Shown: positions 1 to 6,990, numbered from the stretch's first letter. The stretch is 12,055 bases of DNA from an uncultured Bacilli bacterium (GCA_944363805.1 CALVVH010000039.1:1-12055); one strand, 5' to 3'. Program-made: numbers and translations. Notes: generated by a model not told the origin, from the letters alone.

Positions 1-15
1 TGTATGTAAATAGAT

Positions 16-21
16 TATAAT
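16..21 (+). promoter_or_regulatory. -10 element of the promoter for the leader RNA and M23 peptidase
   Basis: A perfect TATAAT lies 24 bp before a G-rich structured stretch. The matching -35 would fall before the window start and cannot be seen. It is called because it is the consensus -10 and because the sequence that follows looks like a folded transcript. Confidence 0.4.
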
Positions 22-27
22 CTAAAT

Positions 28-150
28 AGGTGAACAAAAAAAGTAGGGTGGCGACCATCCGAAGTTGGTCTATGGAGGACTCAAAGAGTCCTATGAAGTA
101 GAAATGCCTTGTAGTGATGCAAGGATAGTCAAACTTGTTTGACTTTTGTT
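28..150 (+). ncRNA. Structured 5' leader or small RNA of unrecognised class, ending in a terminator-like hairpin
   Basis: This non-coding stretch holds several hairpins in a row. GGGTGG (46-51) can pair with CCATCC (55-60). GACCA (53-57) can pair with TGGTC (66-70), and these two hairpins exclude each other. AGGACTC (76-82) pairs perfectly with GAGTCCT (86-92) around an AAA loop. CCTTG (107-111) pairs with CAAGG (120-124). AGTCAAAC (127-134) pairs with GTTTGACT (137-144), followed by TTTTGTT, which resembles a weak intrinsic terminator. The stretch is more GC-rich than its surroundings. It ends only 35 bases before the peptidase start, so it may be a cis-acting riboswitch or attenuator, or a separate small RNA. 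It does not match the core motifs I remember for T-box, TPP, SAM, lysine, purine, cyclic-di-GMP or ydaO (cyclic-di-AMP) leaders. Its 5' end is inferred from the -10 box. Confidence 0.45.
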
Positions 151-184
151 CTGTTGTAAATGTAAAAATGAAGGAAGGGATAAA

Positions 185-1435
185 GTGAATTTAAAAAAAC
201 TTAGTGAGTATTTTGTCCGTTATATGTTCATGTTTATGGTGCTTAGTGTTTATATTTTAGAACCAATGAATGTGAAGGCAATGGAAATTGAAGAAGCAGA
301 AACTTTACAAGATTTAAAAGATATTTTAGCAGATTTAAAAAGACAAAAAAGCGAAAGCGAAGCAGAGGGGGAAATGACGCAAGGAGAGATTAATTCTAAG
401 CGTCAGGAAATTGAACAGGCCAATAAAGAAATTGCTAATGCTAAACATGATATAGAAAATGCTAAAGCGCAAATTGAAGATTATAATCAAAGAATTGCTG
501 AACTCGATGAACAAACACAAGAGTTAATGGCTTTTTATCAAATTATGAATGGTAATAATGCTTATATGGAATTTGTTACTGATTCTAGTAGTATGACTGA
601 ACTTATAATGCGAGCCGATGCAATTGAGTTACTCTCTCAATATAATCAAGATAAATTGATAGAATTAGAAGATTTGATTGAACAAAATGAAAGTTTACAA
701 GTTGAACTTTTAAAAAAACAAGATGAATTAGAGAAAAAAATCGAAGAAAATAGAGTTAAAATAGCTGAGTTAGAAAATAATTTAGCGGGGATAGTTGATG
801 CAACGGAAACTATTGATGATAGAATTACTTATGCTGAGCAACAAATAAAGTATTATGAAGATATTGGATGTAAAGATAGTGATATTTTATCTGTTTGTGA
901 AGGTGGTACTGGATATAATTCGACTTGGTTAAAACCTCTTACTAAAGCTTATGTTAGTAGTGCGTATGGATGGAGATCTTTTAATGGTGGAGATTGGCAT
1001 GATGGAATAGATTTATCGGGTATTAGTGAAGGAACTCCAATTTATTCTATTGGTACTGGAGTAGTAAGAGCTATTAGAGATGCTAAAACTAAATGGGAAA
1101 CTACTGGTGAAAAGTCTTGTGGGGGAAATATTATCTATGTAGAATATAATATTTTAGGAAAGACTTATACGGCAATGTATGTTCATGTTTTAGATATAAA
1201 TGTTTCTGTTGGAGATAAAGTTACTCCTAATACGGTTATAGCTACAGTTGGTGGGGGGTCTAGTACCTGGAATTGGGATATGAAAGGTGATTGTACTACT
1301 GGAACTCATCTACATTTTCAATTAAGTGAAGGTGTAAATTTGAGTGTTTCGGCAAATAATGCTCATAGTATTGAGCCACCAGGATATCCTAACAAAGGTG
1401 TATGGTTTTATTCAAGAACTCAATGGTTCGATTAA
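185..1435 (+). CDS. Secreted coiled-coil M23 (LytM-type) peptidoglycan endopeptidase
   Basis: This is a probable cell-wall hydrolase that cuts peptide cross-links outside the membrane (about 416 aa). The GTG start at 185 is chosen because AAGGAAGGG sits just upstream and because it gives a clean signal peptide: Lys at residues 4-5, then a hydrophobic run, with likely cleavage near VKA around residue 32. An upstream TTG at 146 would add 13 residues and lies in the terminator hairpin's T tract. Residues about 35-235 are rich in Glu, Lys, Gln and Leu in coiled-coil spacing, as in EnvC, PcsB and CwlO-type regulators. The C-terminal M23 domain keeps all zinc and catalytic residues: H272 and D276 in HDGID, H334 in YVHV, and H375 and H377 in HLHF. 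Coiled-coil M23 proteins of this layout often work with FtsEX, but no ftsEX is in view. Confidence 0.9.
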   Translation: MNLKKLSEYFVRYMFMFMVLSVYILEPMNVKAMEIEEAETLQDLKDILADLKRQKSESEAEGEMTQGEINSKRQEIEQANKEIANAKHDIENAKAQIEDYNQRIAELDEQTQELMAFYQIMNGNNAYMEFVTDSSSMTELIMRADAIELLSQYNQDKLIELEDLIEQNESLQVELLKKQDELEKKIEENRVKIAELENNLAGIVDATETIDDRITYAEQQIKYYEDIGCKDSDILSVCEGGTGYNSTWLKPLTKAYVSSAYGWRSFNGGDWHDGIDLSGISEGTPIYSIGTGVVRAIRDAKTKWETTGEKSCGGNIIYVEYNILGKTYTAMYVHVLDINVSVGDKVTPNTVIATVGGGSSTWNWDMKGDCTTGTHLHFQLSEGVNLSVSANNAHSIEPPGYPNKGVWFYSRTQWFD

Positions 1436-1469
1436 ACTGATATTAAGTTATCAGTTTTTGTTTTATTTT
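1434..1469 (+). terminator. Intrinsic terminator after the M23 peptidase gene
   Basis: AAACTGATA (1434-1442) pairs perfectly with TATCAGTTT (1449-1457) around a 6-base loop, followed by a T-rich tail. The left arm overlaps the stop codon. Confidence 0.85.
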
Positions 1470-1480
1470 GTCGCAAAAAA

Positions 1481-1489
1481 TGCTATACT
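1481..1489 (+). promoter_or_regulatory. Extended -10 promoter for the membrane protein-MBL pair
   Basis: TG, one base, then TATACT form a good extended -10. No clear -35 lies at 17 bp, which extended -10 promoters can do without. It follows the preceding terminator directly and lies 33 bp before the next start codon. A ribosome binding site, AAAGGG, lies at 1507-1512. Confidence 0.55.
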
Positions 1490-1521
1490 TTTAATATAGT
1501 TAATAGAAAGGGTATGGATTT

Positions 1522-3462
1522 ATGCAAAATGAACCGGTAAAAAATGATAATCAAGTAAATGGAGGAGTCACACCTAATGAAAGTACATTGGGTAATACTG
1601 TGCCACCAGAAACACCACAGGTGGTTAATAATAATGTAACAAATAGTAATGTTACACCAAGTGAACCACAAAATAATAGGGTTGACAATCAATCTCCAAT
1701 GGAAAGTCCACTGGAGATGGGTGAGGCAATTAATATGAATAGTGTTTCAAATGTAGCACCGATGACTATGTCTAGTAATAGCGGAGAAGTTAATCAAAAT
1801 AACAATGCGCAAAAGAAAAGTAACAAGAAGTTATTTATCATCATTGGAATTGTTGTAGCAGTTATAATTTTGCTTTTAGTTGTTTCATTTATTTACATTA
1901 AATTTAAGTTTACGGCACCAAAGTTTATCGATGAAAAAGTAGAAGAATTTTCAGCAACAATCGATTCGATGTTTTCAGAATATTCTTTGAATTCTTTAGA
2001 AGATACACACATGTCTGGTGATTTAACCTTAAATACATCAATGGAAGATTTAGCTAGTCTGAATGGTTTGACAGTCAATTTTGATGTAGGATATTCACTT
2101 AGCAAAGAGATAATAGATTTAAATTTAGAATTATTAAATGGTAGTGATAGTATTGCTAGTGGAGAAATATACATCGATGATACAGCAATGTATATAGATT
2201 CAAGCGAAATATTTAATCAAGTATTATATAGTACATTAGAAGAAAATCCTTTCGGAGATATTAATAGTGAAGAAATGCAATCTTTGATGGATATAAATAA
2301 TTTTAAAGAATTTATTAAGAACTTTACCAAGTATATAGCTACAGCTTTAAAAGAAGGGGAAGTAAATAGTTCAGTGAGTGGTTTAAGTGCTAAATACACT
2401 TATATAATTAATGAAAATAATAAAGAAGCTTTCTTAAATAAATTAAATGAATTAGTAGATAATGATGAATCTATGAAGTATTTCTTGATGTTATTGACAA
2501 ATACTGATGATGTAACATTCTTAGATGTTCCAGATATGACTTTGGAAGTTGAAGTTAGTGTTCCTAGTGGTGATGTTAAAAATTTTAACTTTGTTATGGA
2601 AGATTTAAAAGTTAGTTTAAATGAAATAAGCAATGATAATTATGAACTTACCATCAATGATAGTACTGTAATTGATGTAAAAACTGATGGTGATAACATA
2701 AATTTATTTTATGAAGATGATTTAGGATTGTTTGATATTACATTTAATAATAAAGATTATACATTAGATGCTAATATTGAAACTAATGGTCAAGTAATAA
2801 AGGTAGCAATTACAAATAGTAATGCTAATACTAAGAATACTAAAATAGAATTAGATGGTACTAGTATGGAAGGAACTGCTATTAATTTAATAATAGATAG
2901 TACAGTTGTAGTAAAAAGTAATGAAGAATCTGATACTGTTGGTAATATTACATTAACTTCTGATATAGCTAACTTGGAACTAGAATATAATGTCAATACA
3001 AAAGTTGGAACGGATTTAGTATCAGAAAAGACATTTGATGATATGAAAGATATTAATGATTTAACGAGTGCTGATGAAAATACGATTAATAATAATTTGA
3101 TTAATATTCTTAGTGAATTGTTTCCAGAGTTAGCTGGAAGTATGAACAGTTCTAGTGAGCAAAGTTTCTTAGTAAATAGCAATGTTATTTTGGCTAGTTA
3201 TGAATTATCAACTGCTAGTAGTGTATCTTGTATTAGTATAACTGATTTAAGTAATTTGGGCTTGATTGAGACTGATGGTACCTTTCAAGGTAAATTTGTC
3301 AATAATAATGATGGTAGTTATACAGTGTGGATAACTGATGGTAACTATATGGTTGTTAGTAAGAATATTAATGGTAATGAAATAACTGATGTCGATATTC
3401 AAGAATATGATGCAAGTTTATTTTTAAGTGATTATTATACTTGTAATCAAGTGGTTTTATGA
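1522..3462 (+). CDS. Large single-pass membrane protein of unknown function with an extracellular C-terminal domain
   Basis: I do not recognise this family as a named one. The 646-aa protein has three parts. Residues 1-100 are low complexity, rich in Asn, Pro, Gln, Ser and Thr, and probably disordered in the cytoplasm. A Lys-flanked hydrophobic helix at about 104-127 is a single membrane anchor. About 515 residues outside follow, predicted beta-rich, with alternating Asn/Asp/Ser/Thr and hydrophobic residues. The last 80 residues look like a separate module with two cysteines, C570 (SVSCISITDL) and C641 (DYYTCNQ), which could form a disulfide. Its VWITDGNYMV stretch recalls the C-terminal ends of pilin-like surface proteins from gut Firmicutes, but this is from memory. 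The AAAGGG site upstream supports the ATG. The stop overlaps the next gene by 4 bp (ATGA), so the two are translationally coupled. Confidence 0.75.
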   Translation: MQNEPVKNDNQVNGGVTPNESTLGNTVPPETPQVVNNNVTNSNVTPSEPQNNRVDNQSPMESPLEMGEAINMNSVSNVAPMTMSSNSGEVNQNNNAQKKSNKKLFIIIGIVVAVIILLLVVSFIYIKFKFTAPKFIDEKVEEFSATIDSMFSEYSLNSLEDTHMSGDLTLNTSMEDLASLNGLTVNFDVGYSLSKEIIDLNLELLNGSDSIASGEIYIDDTAMYIDSSEIFNQVLYSTLEENPFGDINSEEMQSLMDINNFKEFIKNFTKYIATALKEGEVNSSVSGLSAKYTYIINENNKEAFLNKLNELVDNDESMKYFLMLLTNTDDVTFLDVPDMTLEVEVSVPSGDVKNFNFVMEDLKVSLNEISNDNYELTINDSTVIDVKTDGDNINLFYEDDLGLFDITFNNKDYTLDANIETNGQVIKVAITNSNANTKNTKIELDGTSMEGTAINLIIDSTVVVKSNEESDTVGNITLTSDIANLELEYNVNTKVGTDLVSEKTFDDMKDINDLTSADENTINNNLINILSELFPELAGSMNSSSEQSFLVNSNVILASYELSTASSVSCISITDLSNLGLIETDGTFQGKFVNNNDGSYTVWITDGNYMVVSKNINGNEITDVDIQEYDASLFLSDYYTCNQVVL

Positions 3463-3956
3463 TAGTAGAAAAGATAGTAGTTGGATATTTAGAAGAAAAT
3501 TGTTATATTGTTACTAAAAATAATAAAACAATCATAATTGATCCAGGTGATGAAGCTAGTAAGATAATTAATGTTGCTAAAGATAAAAATGTAGTTGGTA
3601 TCTTAGTTACGCATCATCATCCTGATCATATTGGGGCTTTAAAAGAAATTGAAGAGTATTATAACTTAAAAGAAACTAAAGAAGTTGAAAGTTTTGATTT
3701 TAAAGTTATAAATACTTCAGGGCATACAAAAGATTCAGTAAGTTATTATTTTCCGAAAGAAAAAGTTTTATTTGCGGGTGACTTTCTATTTTTAAATAGC
3801 ATTGGTAGGACTGACTTGCCTACCGGTAGTGATATAGAGATGCAAGCAAGTTTAGAACTTATTAGTAAGTATCCAGATGATGTAATAGTTTATCCAGGTC
3901 ATGGAGAAGCCACAACTTTAGGACATGAAAAAAATAATTTTAGGTATTATTATTAA
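3459..3956 (+). CDS. Metallo-beta-lactamase-fold hydrolase, glyoxalase II-like (YqgX type)
   Basis: A cytoplasmic metal-dependent hydrolase of 165 aa, shorter than classical glyoxalase II (about 250 aa) and close to the compact YqgX-type proteins. The metal ligands are complete: the HxHxDH motif H52, H54, D56 and H57 in THHHPDHIG, H89 in SGHT, D108 in FAGDFLF and H148 in YPGHG. GRTDLPTGS after the second Asp is also typical of this subgroup. The likely substrate is a thioester such as S-lactoyl or another acyl thiol conjugate, but the sequence does not show which. The gene has no ribosome binding site of its own, starts inside the stop of the preceding membrane protein, and is followed by a terminator, so it is the last gene of a two-gene operon. 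Confidence 0.9.
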   Translation: MIVEKIVVGYLEENCYIVTKNNKTIIIDPGDEASKIINVAKDKNVVGILVTHHHPDHIGALKEIEEYYNLKETKEVESFDFKVINTSGHTKDSVSYYFPKEKVLFAGDFLFLNSIGRTDLPTGSDIEMQASLELISKYPDDVIVYPGHGEATTLGHEKNNFRYYY

Positions 3957-3957
3957 A

Positions 3958-4006
3958 AAGTTATCGACCACTTTTAGTACTGGAGTGGTCGATAACTTGT
4001 TTTTTT
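3958..4006. terminator. Strong bidirectional terminator between the convergent MBL and gerQ genes
   Basis: A perfect 15-bp stem (arms 3958-3972 and 3984-3998, containing GTTATCGACCAC) surrounds an 11-base loop. On the plus strand it is followed by GTTTTTTT. On the minus strand it is followed by TTTTTAATAAT. It therefore serves both converging genes, and gerQ's stop lies inside the T tract. Confidence 0.93.
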
Positions 4007-4364
4007 AATATGTTTTATCAGAATATGTATGGGAGTAGATAATTGGTTCCATGAATTCAACGTAATTTAAGTAGATTATTCGGATTAGATACCATAAATT
4101 ATTGGTATTATCACGAATGATTAAATGGTCTTTTCCAGCTTCTTCGATTATCCCTTCATATACTTTATTTTGCCAAGCACTACTATCAGGGTAAGATACA
4201 TAGGCTTTAATTCTTTGGCCTTTATTAAGTCTTAATATGTTTTCAATGTAGCTTTGCTCCCTAGGTATTGCTCCAGTATTTATTTCGTTAACTGAAATGT
4301 TTCCTGGTGGTGTTGTGTAGTTATTGCTTGGAAAAGTCGGGTTTTGATAATAGTTACCATTCAT
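4005..4364 (-). CDS. gerQ: Spore coat protein GerQ-like
   Basis: A small spore-coat protein of 119 aa. In Bacillus subtilis GerQ is an inner-coat protein needed to place the cortex-lytic enzyme CwlJ. Residues about 36-112 match the conserved GerQ core as I remember it: EQSYIENILRLNKG, then VYEGIIEEAGKDHLIIRD, then YLIRIIYLNYVEF. The N-terminal 35 residues are a Tyr/Asn/Pro-rich tail without any lysine (the first is K48). In B. subtilis the transglutaminase cross-link lysines are in the N-terminus, so such cross-linking would not work the same way here. GAGGTG precedes the ATG on the minus strand. CATATATT (4391 to 4384 on the minus strand) resembles the -10 of sporulation sigma E/K promoters, but no convincing -35 goes with it. 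The gene stands alone, without a cwlJ neighbour in view. Confidence 0.85.
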   Translation of the reverse strand: MNGNYYQNPTFPSNNYTTPPGNISVNEINTGAIPREQSYIENILRLNKGQRIKAYVSYPDSSAWQNKVYEGIIEEAGKDHLIIRDNTNNLWYLIRIIYLNYVEFMEPIIYSHTYSDKTY

Positions 4365-4408
4365 ATTTATTTCACCTCAAAACAATATATGCATCTAGTT
4401 ATTATTAA

Positions 4409-4446
4409 TTGCTAAAAAGTTTATAATGTTTTATAATGTTTATAAT
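4409..4446 (+). promoter_or_regulatory. Promoter of the YitT-family gene, with three TATAAT boxes in tandem
   Basis: TTGCTA (4409-4414) and TATAAT (4432-4437) are 17 bp apart, a near-consensus vegetative promoter. Two more TATAAT hexamers lie at 4422-4427 and 4441-4446, so TTTATAATG-like units repeat about every 10 bp. The third box is so close to the start codon that only the middle one is likely to be used. Confidence 0.65.
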
Positions 4447-4457
4447 AGGTGATGGTA

Positions 4458-5336
4458 ATGAAACTTGATGGAGAATTAAAAGAAATTATTTTTCAAGGTT
4501 TATTTTTTGTGATTGGTGTATTTTTATATGCGCTTTGTTTTAATTTATTTTTAATTCCCAATGATTTAGTAGTATCTGGTTTTAGTGGAGTGGCTATTGT
4601 TTTTCAAAGATTATTTGGGTGGGATGCTACAACATTTATTTATATAACTAATGGAATTTTACTAGTAATAGGTTTTATTTTTTTAGGATGGAAACTTACC
4701 AAAAGAAACATTGCTGGATCAATAATGTATCCGGTGATGATTACATTATCTAAACCCGTGGCGACATTTTTAAGTAGCTATATTATTGGGGATGATTTTT
4801 ATTTAGTATTGTTGTTTGCAGTTTTATTATATGGTATAAGTAGTGGACTTATTTATAGAACTGGTTTCTCAACTGGTGGTTCTGATATAATCATGCAAAT
4901 ATTAAATAAGTATTTAAAGATTAGTGAATCTAAAGCAATGATATGGGCAAATGGTTTAATAATTGTTGTTGGTATGTTAGTATTTGGTTTTAATAAAGGG
5001 GTTTATTCATTTATTATTCTTATTTGTTCAACTTACTTTATTGATAAGATTATGTTTGGTTTATCCGATAGTAAAGTATTCTACATTTATACTAAAAAGG
5101 TACGAAAGATTAAAAAACTTATTTTGGATGACTTTCAAACAGGGTTTACTAGCATTCCAAGTCGAGGAGGTTACTCTAAGAAAAGAAATTTCATGATTAT
5201 GTGTGTAGTTTCTAATCGAGATTATTATTTGTTTAAACAAAAGATATTAGAAATTGATCCTAATGCTTTTATAATCATTAATAGTTGTTATGAAGTTAAT
5301 GGGGGAGTTAAAAGAAGGACATTACCTTTCTTATAA
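4458..5336 (+). CDS. YitT-family membrane protein (DUF161 repeats plus DUF2179)
   Basis: An integral membrane protein of 292 aa whose biochemical role is not known. About five hydrophobic helices fill the first 210 residues, with the family's GFSTGGSDII motif between two of them. The soluble C-terminal DUF2179 domain has FTSIPSRGGYSKKRNFMIMC, then a stretch ending in EIDPNAFIII, as is usual. The ATG at 4458 is chosen over GTG 4449 and ATG 4452 because AGGTGAT (4447-4453) is a good Shine-Dalgarno sequence at the right distance for it. The gene has its own promoter and terminator, so it is a single-gene unit, divergent from gerQ. Confidence 0.9.
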   Translation: MKLDGELKEIIFQGLFFVIGVFLYALCFNLFLIPNDLVVSGFSGVAIVFQRLFGWDATTFIYITNGILLVIGFIFLGWKLTKRNIAGSIMYPVMITLSKPVATFLSSYIIGDDFYLVLLFAVLLYGISSGLIYRTGFSTGGSDIIMQILNKYLKISESKAMIWANGLIIVVGMLVFGFNKGVYSFIILICSTYFIDKIMFGLSDSKVFYIYTKKVRKIKKLILDDFQTGFTSIPSRGGYSKKRNFMIMCVVSNRDYYLFKQKILEIDPNAFIIINSCYEVNGGVKRRTLPFL

Positions 5337-5338
5337 AT

Positions 5339-5590
5339 TCAAGTATTTAAATTACTTGTTTTTTTGTTTTTTTCTATTATAGATTTGGGATAGGGTTTTC
5401 TTTCATCAGTTAATTCTAATAAATAATCAGTTGATGTATTGTAATATTTAGCTAGTTTTATTAATAACTCAATTGGGAGTTGTCTTTTCCCTATTTCATA
5501 AAAACTATATGCAACTTGGGATACATTTAAAATCTTAGCAATATCTGATTGGGTCAAATCTCTATCTTCTCTTATTTCTCTAATTCTCAT
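5339..5590 (-). CDS. Small XRE-family (Cro/C1-type) helix-turn-helix repressor
   Basis: A DNA-binding protein of 83 aa, made almost only of one HTH_3 domain. It starts with IREIREDRDLTQSDIAKILN, followed by the recognition-helix region VSQVAYSFYEIGKRQLP and the usual LIKLAKYYNTSTDYLLELTD ending at about residue 62. A basic tail (KSIIEKNKK) follows, with no separate sensor or dimerisation domain. On the minus strand GGTG precedes the ATG. It is divergent from the variable surface protein gene, and the 113-bp gap between them carries three evenly spaced copies of one near-palindrome. The simplest inference is that this protein binds these sites and controls both genes. Confidence 0.88.
   Translation of the reverse strand: MRIREIREDRDLTQSDIAKILNVSQVAYSFYEIGKRQLPIELLIKLAKYYNTSTDYLLELTDERKPYPKSIIEKNKKTSNLNT
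5340..5373 (+). terminator. Intrinsic terminator after the YitT-family gene
   Basis: CAAGTA (5340-5345) pairs with TACTTG (5353-5358), followed by seven Ts, a G and seven more Ts. The stem overlaps the last codons of the convergent XRE gene, whose stop codon shares base 5340-5341. Confidence 0.8.
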
Positions 5591-5620
5591 TTAGAATCAC
5601 CTAGCATTATTCTAAAATAA

Positions 5621-5681
5621 AACAAATTGTTGTATTGATTTTTAAAACATATTGTTTTAAAAATGTATATAACAATATGTT
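5621..5681. promoter_or_regulatory. Three evenly spaced operator-like sites between the XRE and surface protein genes
   Basis: AACAAATTGTT (5621-5631), AACATATTGTT (5646-5656) and AACAATATGTT (5671-5681) share the consensus AACAWATTGTT. The third is the exact reverse complement of the second. Their starts are exactly 25 bp apart. The middle site is the centre of a longer palindrome (5641-5661: TTTAAAACA, TAT, TGTTTTAAA). TTCTAAAA (5610-5617) and TTTTAGAA (5680-5687) form an outer inverted pair. A weak plus-strand promoter may overlap sites 2 and 3 (TTGTTT around 5652, TATGTT 5676-5681), and a minus-strand -10 TAGAAT lies at 5614-5609. Binding would block both promoters. GGAGAG at 5689-5694 is the ribosome binding site of the surface gene. 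Confidence 0.7.
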
Positions 5682-5703
5682 TTAGAATGGAGAGTGTATT
5701 TTT

Positions 5704-6981
5704 ATGAGAAAGAAGATAATTGTATTGGGTGTAATGTTTTCATTAGTCATTTTATTAATCTTGATTTTAAATATTAATGAAAATAATGAAGTTATTTATT
5801 CTGAGAAAAGCAATCAAATAATAAATACTAATGCACTAACAATGATGTATGAAACTGAAGCGGGAAGCGGAGAATATCAAGTGGTTAGTGATACTGCTTG
5901 GCCACAGGATGGATATGTTTTTAATACGGAACTTTCGAAGTGTGAAAATGGAAGTTCATTAACTTGGAATGATGAAAGTAAAAGAGTAGTAATGCAAGCA
6001 AATACTTCTGATAAATGTTATGTGTATTTTGATGTTGCACCAAGTATAACTAATTTTGCTCAATATATAACTGATGTAGTTTATATGGATGTTGATGGAG
6101 AAAATGGATTATACTTACATGATAGAGCAGGAACATACACCAATTCTGACCAAGAAGCTGGAGATAATTCTTATAGATTTAGTGGAGCAAATCCAAATAA
6201 CTATGTGTGCTTTGGTTCAACAGAAAGCCCTTGTCCAGCAGAAAACCTATATCGTATAATAGGAGCTTTTGATGATGATAAAGATAGTAATTATCAGATA
6301 AAATTAATAAAGAGTGATTATACAACAAGTGCAATGTTAGGAACAGATGGTAGAGATTATGGTGGAGCTTATTCCTCTTCAACTTCAAATTATAAAGGAA
6401 GTATGGATACAAGTACAATAGCAACATATATGTGGAATTATGATACAAGTGTAAGTGAATATGGTTCAAATAACTGGACGACAAGTGAATTTAATACAAT
6501 AAATTTAAATACCAATTATTGGAATTATTTAGGTACATCTTGGCAAAACTTAATAGCAGAAACAACTTGGCATTTAGGAAGTATGACATCAAGTAGTAAT
6601 ACAGCAAAAGCATTTTATGATGAAGAAAGAAATAATGCCGGATATGGAAGTAACCCAACAACATATACCGATGAAATAGGCTTAATGTATCCAAGTGATT
6701 ATGGATATTCAGCAAGTCCTGATGCGTGGGTAACAAATTTAGATTCATATAACAGTTCAACAATAACATCAATCAATTGGCTGTATATGGGGTTAAATGA
6801 ATGGACAATTACTCCGTACTCTTCGCACTCGAGTTTCGTGTTCGTTGTGAGCTATAGCGGCTACTTGTACGACGACGCGTACTACGGCCGTTCTGCCCGC
6901 CCTGTCTTTTATCTAGAATCTAATGTCCAATTACAAGGAGGAAGTGGAACTTTAAGCGATCCATATACTTTGTCAGTGTGA
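5704..6981 (+). CDS. Membrane-anchored surface protein with a C-type-lectin-like, DGR-type variable C-terminus
   Basis: Probable surface ligand-binding protein, 425 aa. MRKK and a hydrophobic helix (about 5-23) anchor it. Residues about 45-110 form a small domain bounded by C80 and C105 (SKCENG, then SDKCYVYFD). Residues about 115-410 look like the large C-type-lectin-like domain common in gut Firmicutes surface proteins: NYVCFGSTESPCPAENLYRI with C169 and C177, then LIKSDYTTSAMLGTDG, IGLMYPSDYGYS, NWLYMGLNEWTIT and SARPVFYLESNV, ending GSGTLSDPYTL. Residues 371-399 are coded by a sharply GC-rich, A-poor stretch that fits a DGR variable region. No RT, Avd or template repeat is visible in the window. 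The gene is divergent from an XRE repressor with three operator-like sites. The domain family is recalled from memory. Neither binding partner nor active diversification is shown by the sequence. Confidence 0.8.
   Translation: MRKKIIVLGVMFSLVILLILILNINENNEVIYSEKSNQIINTNALTMMYETEAGSGEYQVVSDTAWPQDGYVFNTELSKCENGSSLTWNDESKRVVMQANTSDKCYVYFDVAPSITNFAQYITDVVYMDVDGENGLYLHDRAGTYTNSDQEAGDNSYRFSGANPNNYVCFGSTESPCPAENLYRIIGAFDDDKDSNYQIKLIKSDYTTSAMLGTDGRDYGGAYSSSTSNYKGSMDTSTIATYMWNYDTSVSEYGSNNWTTSEFNTINLNTNYWNYLGTSWQNLIAETTWHLGSMTSSSNTAKAFYDEERNNAGYGSNPTTYTDEIGLMYPSDYGYSASPDAWVTNLDSYNSSTITSINWLYMGLNEWTITPYSSHSSFVFVVSYSGYLYDDAYYGRSARPVFYLESNVQLQGGSGTLSDPYTLSV
6811..6906 (+). other. Candidate DGR variable region (VR) with a GC-rich IMH-like 3' end
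   Basis: In 6811-6900, 51 of 90 bases are G or C (57%) and only 13 are A (14%), in a gene that is otherwise AT-rich and A-rich. Sixteen of the 30 codons for residues 370-399 end in C, including runs such as TAC, GAC, GAC, GCG, TAC, TAC, GGC. DGR template repeats typically use AAC codons whose adenines are randomised, leaving NNC codons and few adenines in the VR. The region ends in CTGCCCGCCCTGTC (6893-6906), which could act as the initiation-of-mutagenic-homing site. After it the sequence returns at once to AT-rich coding. The encoded stretch runs from the conserved NEWTI to SARPVFYL, the usual place of variable residues in C-type-lectin DGR targets. Confidence 0.65.
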
Positions 6982-6990
6982 GAACCTTTA

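Noticed and set aside
41..60. T-box motif (AGGGTGG resembles the start of the T-box core)
   Set aside because: The core continues GCGACC rather than NACCGCG, no specifier stem is visible and the downstream gene is not amino-acid or tRNA related.
2790..3182. 130-codon minus-strand open frame inside the large membrane protein gene
   Set aside because: It is a Ser/Leu-rich complement of Asn/Asp-rich coding sequence, with no start signals.
4984..5196. 70-codon plus-strand frame inside the YitT-family gene
   Set aside because: It overlaps a clear family gene in another frame and has no ribosome binding site.
6179..6772. Two minus-strand open frames opposite the surface protein gene
   Set aside because: They are His/Leu/Tyr-rich shadow translations without ribosome binding sites. 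The plus-strand frame has recognisable domains.
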